Below, piece by piece: positions 36,703 through 44,102 of a DNA stretch of 64,000 nucleotides (positions within the stretch are counted from its first letter, which is position 1; each line of letters begins with the position of its first letter). The DNA is taken from NCBI RefSeq assembly GCF_046097065.1, contig NZ_CP175563.1:1-64000 (forward strand), given 5' to 3'. This stretch comes from Syntrophus buswellii (GTDB lineage Bacteria; Desulfobacterota; Syntrophia; Syntrophales; Syntrophaceae). A program made the position numbers and the translations under genes. Under the pieces are notes generated by a model. It ran no database searches. It was given only the letters and a program-made list of their open reading frames with translations, and was not told where the DNA came from.

Positions 36703-37963
36703 CGAAATCCCCCCGCACGATTTCCTCTTCGAGGTATTGCTCAATGTTTCCGGAGCGGAACAGGGGGCCGAGTGTCGAAAATGGAATAAAGACCGTTCCG
36801 GCTTCCGTCCTTTGACATACCAGCAGGTCTTTGTCACTGAAGTAGGTCGGCAAAATGGGCGAGTGGGTATTGATGAGAATCTGCCGGTTGCTGTCGGCGG
36901 CATTTTTTAACAGTTCCGCGATATTTTTCAATCTTCTCGGGTGAACGCCGTTTTCCGGCTCCTCGTAGCCGATCATGGTTGAGCCGGTCACCGGAGACAG
37001 GACGGCCAGCAGACCCAATACCCGCAGGGTTCCTTCCGAAATCAGACGATTTGAATAAGAGGCATTGTCTTCACAAAGTCTTAGAAACAATTCCGCCTCG
37101 TCGGTGCGTTCGATCTCCAGGTCTTTCAGCCGAGGAAGGAGCTGCATGGCGGCAAGTTTGACCGCCTTGAATTGTGGAGGGTGCATCTCGCGAAGGGTAA
37201 AATAAAAGGCCGCGAGATCTTCGCCGCGAGGCCCGATATTGGTCACTTTGGCGACGGCATTGCCCTGGCGCATCAGTTCACGGGGTTCCAGAAAATAGAA
37301 ATGGCACCGGGACAGCTCTTCGCGGAGCGCCGTGATATGAGGGTAATGCGGCGCATAGAGAGACGTCGATGCGATGGCATAGTCAAGTCCGATATCGTGG
37401 AATGTCGGGTGCGCCTGTCCTTCCATCCGAAGGCTGATTTTGCCGTTTACTTTTTCAATGAAAGGGGTTCGCGTTTTCTCAGAGCCGTCTCTTCGTAGGG
37501 CTGTCAGGCGTTCATTCATGATCCGCACTTGACCGGAATGAGAAGAGATTTGAAGGTCAATCTCATAACGGAGAAAACGGTGCGTGATGATGCTTTTTCC
37601 CTGGGGTACAGAATCGGCGCTCTCGATGCCACGCCTCAATTCCCGGATGCGCGCCTCAACGTCACGAACAACGGGATCGCTGATTTCAATATCGCCGATG
37701 AAGGATACATCATGATATTCTTTTTCCTTCAGGCCTGAAATTCCTCCGGATGCATAGTGAACAACTTCCAGGGGAACGCCGCGATGCTCGGCAAAAGCCT
37801 CTTTCAGATTTTTCTTGGTGACCATCTTGGAAAACAGATTCAGCGCATCGAAGAGATTGCTTTTACCGGCGGCATTCGGTCCGAAAATCACGACAAGATT
37901 GGGCAGACCGACATCTACGTTTTTAAGTGATTTGTAGTTGATCACCTGGAATCGTCTGATCAT
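36695..37963 (-). CDS. AAA ATPase, RecF/OLD-like (AAA_21 type)
   Basis: 422 residues of the SMC/ABC-like ATPase class used in defence systems. Walker A GPNAAGKS is at 28-35, right after the typical start FQVINYKSLKNVDVGLPNLV. Walker B GYEEPENGVHP and the switch histidine in LINTHSPILP are near the C-terminus. The region between is variable, with a short charged helix at about 100-120. It is the first gene of a run with the TOPRIM-like gene, mod and res. A possible promoter (TTGACT, 17 bases, TAAAAA) lies at 38049-38077, and an AT-rich leader precedes the start. Confidence 0.85.
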   Translation of the reverse strand: MIRRFQVINYKSLKNVDVGLPNLVVIFGPNAAGKSNLFDALNLFSKMVTKKNLKEAFAEHRGVPLEVVHYASGGISGLKEKEYHDVSFIGDIEISDPVVRDVEARIRELRRGIESADSVPQGKSIITHRFLRYEIDLQISSHSGQVRIMNERLTALRRDGSEKTRTPFIEKVNGKISLRMEGQAHPTFHDIGLDYAIASTSLYAPHYPHITALREELSRCHFYFLEPRELMRQGNAVAKVTNIGPRGEDLAAFYFTLREMHPPQFKAVKLAAMQLLPRLKDLEIERTDEAELFLRLCEDNASYSNRLISEGTLRVLGLLAVLSPVTGSTMIGYEEPENGVHPRRLKNIAELLKNAADSNRQILINTHSPILPTYFSDKDLLVCQRTEAGTVFIPFSTLGPLFRSGNIEQYLEEEIVRGDFGG

Positions 37964-38048
37964 ATTCCATCTCCCTTTTTATTATCCCGTTCTGCTTTTC
38001 CGTACTTGCTGTCAATCTCAATCCGAATGACTTAAAATCTAATCATCT

Positions 38049-38077
38049 TTTTTATGCCCTGCACAATCTAAAGTCAA
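38049..38077 (-). promoter_or_regulatory. Possible promoter of the ATPase-TOPRIM-mod-res operon
   Basis: On the minus strand TTGACT (38072-38077) and TAAAAA (38049-38054) are separated by 17 bases, about 90 bases before the ATPase start. Both boxes are imperfect, and the region is AT-rich, so chance matches are likely. Confidence 0.3.
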
Positions 38078-38084
38078 ACTAATG

Positions 38085-38198
38085 TCAAGCTAAATATGCT
38101 GCTCCAGATTGAAGTGAATTTCTGTTTTCATATTTAACATCAATGATTTCCAGACGAGGCGTCGGTTTATTTGCAAGCTGATTTATAGATTCAGTATC
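38085..38198 (-). pseudogene. Possible C-terminal fragment of a lost gene
   Basis: In the 289-base gap before the ATPase gene one minus frame reads DTESINQLANKPTPRLEIID, continues VKYENRNSLQSGAAYLA and stops. It is bounded upstream by another stop and has no start codon. The composition looks protein-like rather than random, but no family is recognised. It could be the tail of a gene once placed between the helicase and the ATPase. Confidence 0.25.
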
Positions 38199-38252
38199 CT
38201 ATGGAAGGGAGACTTTAGCTTGGTCTTTAATACAAGCGATATTGTGCTGATT

Positions 38253-41111
38253 CTAAGACTTCAATGACCAACATATTAAAAAAAGCGGTAGGACGGTTTC
38301 CCTTTGCCTCAACTTGCCCTCAATCTGTGCGATGAGCGCTTCCCGCTGCCGGTCCACATCATCCTGGGCATCGAATAGCGACCGGCGCTTCTGGTTGCGC
38401 TGGGATTCCAGAACCTTGATCTGCTTCTGCCCGGCAAGCTTTTCCTCCAGTGTAAACGCAGCGGTGGCGGCGCGGCGCGCCTCTTTGATCTGTTGATCCA
38501 GTTCTTTTATTTCTCGCTCCAATCCCACTTTCAGATCATCGGCCCAGCCGTCGAGTTTTTCCGCTTCGGCTTCGAAAAAACGGGCATTGCGCGCAGAAAT
38601 CTCTTTCTGAATAACGGACTGACGCTGTCGGGCGGCATCCTCTAAAATTGCCATAGGGGGCGGTTCGGATACATAACCCGTCACCTGAGCCGGTATGCTG
38701 AGGAGACGAACGGCCGTTTCTTCTTCCAGCATGTGACCCTGGTCGGTCAGGGCGGTCACGATAAGGTGGTCTTCTGCATGATCGAGGGATTCAATCGTGA
38801 AGACCGACGCCGTCATCCAGCCGGCCCGGCCCATAAGGGATTCCAAAACGGAGACCTTGCCGTCATGGCTGGAATAATCGAAGGCAAGTTCGGCAGGTCT
38901 CAGGTCCCGGCTTTTGGCCCGTTCCAGCAGTGCTTCGGCAAGGGGATGGGTCCGTCGGTAGAGATGGGCCTCTCCGGAGCGTCGCGGCAATTCATAGAGG
39001 CCTAAAGGGATCTGCTCCGCCTTTTCGGGAAAGGGCGGAGTGTTCAATCGGAAAACCCCATCGGCCAGGAACTCGGCATGCCCGTTCAGCTCATGGCGGG
39101 TCAGCTGCATGAGCTGACGTTCGAAATGATTCAGGCAAGCCCTGGAGGCTTCGTCACGGATTCTGAGCTTTTCCCTGACCTCATCATCAAAGTTTTCCAG
39201 CAGCTGCTTACGTGTGTAGGCCATGGCCTCGTTGATTTCCATAGTGAGTTCGAGCTGAAGCTGATCGAAAGCGTTCTGAATTTCTTCCGGTTTCCGGCAG
39301 CGTTGATAAATGGCGGCGATGCGCTTTTCGAAATCCACCCCGGACTCGATGGCGCCGAGGACTTCGTCACTTGCGCCGAAAACTCCTTCGAAGAGCTTGA
39401 ACTTTTCGGAAAGAAGCTCAAAAACCCGCAGATCGGCGGCATTTTTGCGATTGAGGAAGTTGACCACGACCACGTCATGCTGCTGGCCGTAACGGTGGCA
39501 GCGTCCGATGCGCTGTTCAATCCGTTGCGGGTTCCAGGGGAGATCGTAATTTACGACGAGGGAGCTGAACTGGAGGTTGATGCCTTCGGCCCCGGCTTCG
39601 GTGGCGATCATGATCCGGCCCTGCTCACGGAAATAATCAACCAGCGCCGAGCGCAGATCGGCGGTGCGCGACCCGCTGACCCGATCCGTACCCTGATGAC
39701 GTTCCAGCCAGTCCAGATAAATCTTACGGGAGGATTCGTCGGCATTGGAGCCGTTGAAAAGGACAATTCCTTCTGAAAAGGGGCTGTCTGCAAGCAGGCG
39801 TAACAGGTAACTCTGGGTACGGCGCGATTCGGTGAAAATGACGGCTTTTTGTGCCGCGCCGATTTCGGTTGCCTTGGCAAAGGCAATTTCCAGTGCTTTT
39901 AACAGAGCCTTTCCCTTGGCATTGTGCTCGATCGATGTAGCCAGCCGGGCAAAGGCATCGAGATCAGCGATTTCCTGTTCAATGATTTTCCGATCTTCCT
40001 GGGAGAGGGATTCTGCTGGCTCATCTTCACTCCATTCATCGGCCGTTTCTCCCAATGCTTCATAATCCTGCCCGAGTTCTTCTTCGAACGATTCGGGAAA
40101 GGAGTCCTTTCGGATCTTGGCTTTAAGTCTGCTGGACATTGAAACTAAAGCGCCCGCAATGGCGAAGGTGGAGGATGCCAGAAGCTTGCGCAGGACCAGC
40201 GTCATCAGAGAACGCTGACTTGGCGGCAGGGCTTGCAGGTTGTCCCTTTGCAGATATTCCGAAACCAGGTTGTAGAGTCTGTCCTCACTTTCTTCCGGTG
40301 TAAATTCCTGAACGATGGGCAGCCTCTGAGTGTATTTGATGTAGGGCAAAACCTGCCGCCGCAGCGTGCGATGACAGACCGGTTTCAGCCGTGTTTTGAG
40401 AGTTTGGAAGACTTGCTCTTGATTGAGCTTGGTGAACTGTTCCCGGAAACTTTTCAGGTCTCCGAAGGTGTATTCGTCGATGAAGCTGACCAGACCAAAG
40501 AGCTCCAGCAGGGAATTCTGCAGCGGCGTGGCTGTGAGAAGCAGCTTGTCTTTCCCGGCCAGGGCCGTCTTCAATGTGCTGGCGATCACATTGGAGGATT
40601 TATAGACGTTGCGCAGGCGATGCGCTTCATCAATGACCACCAGATCCCAGGGAACGGATTGGACATCGCTCGCCTTGCTTCTGGCAAAGTGGTAAGAGCA
40701 GATAACAATTTCCGGCGCCTCGAAGGGACGGAATCGGCCCTGCCTGCAATGATCATTGTATGATTTGGACTCCAGCAGGCGGCAGGGCAGGAAAAACTTG
40801 TCCGTCAATTCCTGATACCACTGTTTCCGCAAATTGGATGGAGTTATGACGAGAATGCGACGCTTATGTTCAGCCCACTTCTGAGAAAGCACAAGACCCG
40901 CCTCGATGGTTTTACCCAGCCCCACTTCATCTGCCAGTAAAGCGCCCTTGGAAAAAGGCGATTGAAAGGCAAAAAGGGCTGCATCGATCTGATGGGGATT
41001 GAGATCAACCTGGGCATCGACCAGGGTGGCGGTCATTTTTTCCGCACTGTCCGGAGGAAATCGGCGGGTCAATTCGTAAGCGATATATTTTGCCTGATAG
41101 TCGGTGAACAT
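38253..41111 (-). CDS. SNF2-family DEAH helicase/translocase (RapA/HepA-like)
   Basis: 952 residues. Motif I DEVGLGKT is at 61-68 and the DEAH box at 161-164, followed by LLLTATPLQNS. The second RecA-like half carries LVNYDLPWNPQRIEQRIGRC (HRYGQ follows). From about 820 a long charged coiled coil runs almost to the end. The arrangement is that of stand-alone SNF2 translocases such as RapA/HepA and DISARM DrmD, found in defence islands beside methylases. It is divergent from the CBS gene and reads toward the ATPase-type III operon 289 bases away. Whether it belongs to that system is not shown by the sequence. Confidence 0.88.
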   Translation of the reverse strand: MFTDYQAKYIAYELTRRFPPDSAEKMTATLVDAQVDLNPHQIDAALFAFQSPFSKGALLADEVGLGKTIEAGLVLSQKWAEHKRRILVITPSNLRKQWYQELTDKFFLPCRLLESKSYNDHCRQGRFRPFEAPEIVICSYHFARSKASDVQSVPWDLVVIDEAHRLRNVYKSSNVIASTLKTALAGKDKLLLTATPLQNSLLELFGLVSFIDEYTFGDLKSFREQFTKLNQEQVFQTLKTRLKPVCHRTLRRQVLPYIKYTQRLPIVQEFTPEESEDRLYNLVSEYLQRDNLQALPPSQRSLMTLVLRKLLASSTFAIAGALVSMSSRLKAKIRKDSFPESFEEELGQDYEALGETADEWSEDEPAESLSQEDRKIIEQEIADLDAFARLATSIEHNAKGKALLKALEIAFAKATEIGAAQKAVIFTESRRTQSYLLRLLADSPFSEGIVLFNGSNADESSRKIYLDWLERHQGTDRVSGSRTADLRSALVDYFREQGRIMIATEAGAEGINLQFSSLVVNYDLPWNPQRIEQRIGRCHRYGQQHDVVVVNFLNRKNAADLRVFELLSEKFKLFEGVFGASDEVLGAIESGVDFEKRIAAIYQRCRKPEEIQNAFDQLQLELTMEINEAMAYTRKQLLENFDDEVREKLRIRDEASRACLNHFERQLMQLTRHELNGHAEFLADGVFRLNTPPFPEKAEQIPLGLYELPRRSGEAHLYRRTHPLAEALLERAKSRDLRPAELAFDYSSHDGKVSVLESLMGRAGWMTASVFTIESLDHAEDHLIVTALTDQGHMLEEETAVRLLSIPAQVTGYVSEPPPMAILEDAARQRQSVIQKEISARNARFFEAEAEKLDGWADDLKVGLEREIKELDQQIKEARRAATAAFTLEEKLAGQKQIKVLESQRNQKRRSLFDAQDDVDRQREALIAQIEGKLRQRETVLPLFLICWSLKS

Positions 41112-41266
41112 CAGAGATCTGCTTTCCTGTGGGGTGCTTATTCAAGCATTCCCGTTTTGCCAGCACAGGGGACGCATAGCACAAATATGTAAAGATAACA
41201 ACAAAATAGATTCCATGTCCCTGGCGGTCTTGCTTTTTCCCTGTGATCCTGTTTCCCGATTTGATG

Positions 41267-41295
41267 TTGTGCAGGCCGCCTCTTGCCTGTATAAT
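41267..41295 (+). promoter_or_regulatory. Sigma-70-type promoter of the CBS gene
   Basis: A perfect -10 TATAAT at 41290-41295 lies 17 bases after TTGTGC at 41267-41272 (weak -35). The CBS start codon is 36 bases further, with GGAGGTG just before it. Confidence 0.65.
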
Positions 41296-41330
41296 GCTAA
41301 TGCGTTAACTATTTTTATGGAGGTGACGAG

Positions 41331-41780
41331 ATGCCGATCGGAGAAATTTGCAACCGCGATGTGGTCATCGTGAGGCGGAAGGACAGCATTCTGGACGCGG
41401 CAAAACTCATGCGCCAGTATCATGTAAGAGGACTGGTCGTCGTGGAAGACCGGGACGGCGAGGTGGCGCCCGTGGGGATCGTCACCGATCGGGATCTGGT
41501 CGTGGAGCTGATCGCCAAGGAAGTGCCGCTGGACAGCGTTTTCGTGGAAGATGTGATGAGTCCCGAGCTGTTTTCCGTATCGGAGAGCCGGGGCATCTGG
41601 GATACGATCCAGTATATGCGGGGAAGAGGGATCCGGCGGGTCGTCGTTGTCAATGAGAGGGAAACCCTGCTGGGGATCCTCTCCATCGAGGATCTCCTCG
41701 AATTGCTGGCCGATGAACTGTCCGACCTGGCAAGGCTTTTCGTGAGGGAGCGCGACCGGGAAAAAGAGACCAGGGAATGA
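41331..41780 (+). CDS. CBS-pair domain protein
   Basis: 149 residues made of two CBS motifs and little else: residues 1-65 (ICNRDVVIVRRKDSILDAAK, GIVTDRDL) and 70-135 (VMSPELFSVSESRGIWDTIQ, LGILSIEDLLELL). CBS pairs usually bind adenosine nucleotides and signal energy state to a partner. No partner is fused or adjacent in the same direction. It sits between the helicase and the DUF4062 gene but has its own promoter, and it may be unrelated to the defence genes. Confidence 0.87.
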   Translation: MPIGEICNRDVVIVRRKDSILDAAKLMRQYHVRGLVVVEDRDGEVAPVGIVTDRDLVVELIAKEVPLDSVFVEDVMSPELFSVSESRGIWDTIQYMRGRGIRRVVVVNERETLLGILSIEDLLELLADELSDLARLFVRERDREKETRE

Positions 41781-41818
41781 AAGAAGGCGATCAGCAGGTC
41801 CGGGTTACAGTTTGGAGG

Positions 41819-41860
41819 TTTACGATTAGCGCTTTTTAGCTTTACGATTACTTAACGATT
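41819..41860. repeat. Short direct repeat TTTACGATTA
   Basis: TTTACGATTA occurs at 41819-41828 and 41841-41850, with a near copy TTAACGATT at 41852-41860. The third copy covers the stop of the DUF4062 gene. It could be a slipped duplication or part of a convergent terminator. The CBS and DUF4062 genes converge here. Confidence 0.4.
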
Positions 41861-43390
41861 CCTGCTTTTCAGGCGGTAGCGGGTGGAGCGGCCTCCTCCC
41901 AGCTTTTCCGCCAGGCCCAGATCGACCAGCAGCCCGAAGTCGCCGGCGGTGATCGGGCGGGAAACGCCGAATGCCGCCTCGCACTGGCGGCTCGTCAGCT
42001 CCTGCCCTTCGGCCAGCCATTGCAGCATCTTCCGCTGCCGTTCATTCAACTGCGCCTCCGCGGCCGGGGAAAATCGAACGTGCCTGTCCGGAACGCGCAG
42101 GAGATCGATGTCTTCGCCTGGCCCCGGAAAGGTGACCTGGAAATATCCCATGTCCGTGCTCAGAAGGGGCAGATCGAGCCCGTGGTTGAGCATGTGGTCG
42201 CGCATCCGGCGGAAGCCGCTGCCGCGCTCCTCGATGCGGTGGAAATAGGAGAGGCACTGGGCCAGGACGGGATTGCGCGAACAGGGCCGGTACCTGCCCC
42301 GGCGCAGGCTGGCCAGGGTGATCGGCCGCGGCGGGAGGCCGGGGCTGGAAATCACGACCCGGTCGGGAAAGACTTCGAGGATGATCTTGCGGCCGGCGTC
42401 TTCGTACTGCCGATGCGCCACGGCATTGACCAGCGCCTCGCGCAGCCCGTCGACGGGATATTCGTCAAGGCGGATGCGGTTGAGGCCGACCACGCGCATC
42501 GGGTGGCGGGTGTTGCGGTCGATGAAGCCGATCGCCCGTTCAATGACCACCGGCATGGGACCCCGGATGTCCTCGTGGTCCCGCGGGTCCCCGTCGGGCA
42601 CCGCGCTCCTGTAGGCGTCCGCCAGGATGCGGCATTGGGGAAAGACGGCCGAGGGGTCTTTGGCCAGCAGGACAATTCCGGCGGCGGTGGCATAGTGTTC
42701 GCCGGAGGAGGAGTCGTACCAGGCCAGCCCTCTCAGGATCGCACCGGCGAGGAGGTCCTCCTCGGACAGCTCGCCGGGGCTGCACTTCTGGGCCGAGGCG
42801 AGAAGGGTGCGGGCGACGTTCATGTCGAGATCGCACCAGCGGACCCGGTCAAGGGGGCGGGATTCGAAAACCGAGGTGGCCTCGATGGTCGATTCCGCGA
42901 TGTCATCCTCGTCGCTCGTCGGTGAAATTTCGTACCGATCCCGAAGCAGCGCCACCAGCGCATCCCGGACTTCCTTCTGGAGTTCGATGATATTGCCGAA
43001 ACCTCGGCATTCCAGCCCGTCCGCATCGAGTTCCTTCAGCAGCCCGGCGGTTTCCCCTTCCCTCCGGATAGAGCGGTCGCCCTTGATGAATGCGAGGATG
43101 GGAAGCCCCCTTTCCCTGGCACGGCGGTACTCGGCATGGGGGATGGAGAGTTCGTGTGCCGCCGCTGCCGATTCAACTCCAATGAGAAGCAGGCAAACCT
43201 GGCAGCCATCGAGGCATTGCAGGCATCCCTCCAGGGCTTTGCCCGGAGAGGCCGGCTCGCAATCTGAGAGGAGGGGTATGCAGGAAGCGGAAAGAAAGGG
43301 GTCCGTGTTCATCAGGTTCTGGAGGATCAGGCGTTCGTCTTCCAGTTCCATCGAAACCGAACCGACGTAAATGCGGAGCTTCGTTGTCAT
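41852..43390 (-). CDS. DUF4062 - HATPase_c_4 (RecG/AlbA-like) protein
   Basis: 512 residues. The N-terminal 150 resemble DUF4062, a TIR/nucleotide-binding-like fold of defence and signalling proteins (KLRIYVGSVSMELEDER, VCLLLIGVES, ELSIPHAEYRRARERGLPIL). A middle part at about 180-310 looks like the AlbA_2/ATP-binding-associated domain. The GHKL-type ATPase follows with LREALVNAVAHRQY and PGLPPRPITLASLRRGRYRP, then RIEERGSGFRRMRDHM. A C-terminal winged helix is at about 450-505. Such fusions are seen in phage-defence contexts, but no function is established for this one. Confidence 0.75.
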   Translation of the reverse strand: MTTKLRIYVGSVSMELEDERLILQNLMNTDPFLSASCIPLLSDCEPASPGKALEGCLQCLDGCQVCLLLIGVESAAAAHELSIPHAEYRRARERGLPILAFIKGDRSIRREGETAGLLKELDADGLECRGFGNIIELQKEVRDALVALLRDRYEISPTSDEDDIAESTIEATSVFESRPLDRVRWCDLDMNVARTLLASAQKCSPGELSEEDLLAGAILRGLAWYDSSSGEHYATAAGIVLLAKDPSAVFPQCRILADAYRSAVPDGDPRDHEDIRGPMPVVIERAIGFIDRNTRHPMRVVGLNRIRLDEYPVDGLREALVNAVAHRQYEDAGRKIILEVFPDRVVISSPGLPPRPITLASLRRGRYRPCSRNPVLAQCLSYFHRIEERGSGFRRMRDHMLNHGLDLPLLSTDMGYFQVTFPGPGEDIDLLRVPDRHVRFSPAAEAQLNERQRKMLQWLAEGQELTSRQCEAAFGVSRPITAGDFGLLVDLGLAEKLGGGRSTRYRLKSRNR

Positions 43391-43507
43391 CGTGATTCGT
43401 TCTTTCCCGCTCTTTATGCTGTTTCGTCACGGGGACGGGTCCGTCGGCATCCCTGTGAATCCGTGGGTCATCCGATTGGCCTTTCAGGACAGGCCGTTCA
43501 TTCATCG

Positions 43508-43532
43508 GAAAAGACCGGCGGGAGAACCGGTC
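43508..43532 (-). terminator. Intrinsic terminator after the MORN genes
   Basis: On the minus strand GACCGG (43527-43532) pairs with CCGGTC (43513-43518) over an 8-base loop, and TTTTC follows. The hairpin begins at the stop codon of the small MORN gene. Confidence 0.65.
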
Positions 43533-44097
43533 ACGCTGTAAATTTGAATTTATCGCCCTCCCATTGACCATTATATTGAGAACCGTCGGGAAAGGTCAAG
43601 ATCCCCTTTCCGTAAAACTGGTCTTCCTTCCATTCTCCTTCGTACCGGGAACCGTCGGGAAAGGTCAGGATTCCCTGCCCGTGGAACTGGTCGTTTTTCC
43701 ACTGCCCTTCATACCTTTTCCCGTCGGGAAGGGAAATGACTCCCTGTCCTTCTTTTCGGCCGTTTTTCCACTGCCCTTCGTAGCTCGTTTCATCAGCCAG
43801 GATCAGGGTCCCCGTTCCCTCGATCGCGCCTGCGCTCCATTCCCCTTCATATCGGCCGCCGTCGGGAAGGTTCAGGATTCCCCGGCCGGAGGGAAGCCCG
43901 TTCTCCCATCTGCCCGAGTATTCGCTGCCGTCGGGCCATTTGAAGGAGCCATCCCCTGAAAAGCGCCCCGCCGAAAAATGTCCTTCATAGCTGCTCCCAT
44001 CTGGATGGGCGTAGAGGCCCTTCCCCAGGTGGGAATCCTCGCCCCACTGAAACTCGATGCCGCCGTTTCCGGAAAATAACCTGATGAGCTTTTGCAA
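43531..44097 (-). CDS. MORN-repeat protein, small
   Basis: 188 residues made of about seven 23-residue MORN units of the form YEGQWKNG...GQGILTFPDGS. MORN repeats form beta-hairpin sheets that bind lipids or act as scaffolds in eukaryotes; in bacteria roles are mostly unknown. No signal peptide is seen. The start codon is TTG at 44097, with GAGGGAAA upstream; no in-frame ATG occurs near the front. It follows the large MORN/coiled-coil gene by 5 bases and shares its repeat type, so the two are probably cotranscribed and may be duplicates of one repeat block. Confidence 0.8.
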   Translation of the reverse strand: MQKLIRLFSGNGGIEFQWGEDSHLGKGLYAHPDGSSYEGHFSAGRFSGDGSFKWPDGSEYSGRWENGLPSGRGILNLPDGGRYEGEWSAGAIEGTGTLILADETSYEGQWKNGRKEGQGVISLPDGKRYEGQWKNDQFHGQGILTFPDGSRYEGEWKEDQFYGKGILTFPDGSQYNGQWEGDKFKFTA

Positions 44098-44102
44098 CGT
44101 TT

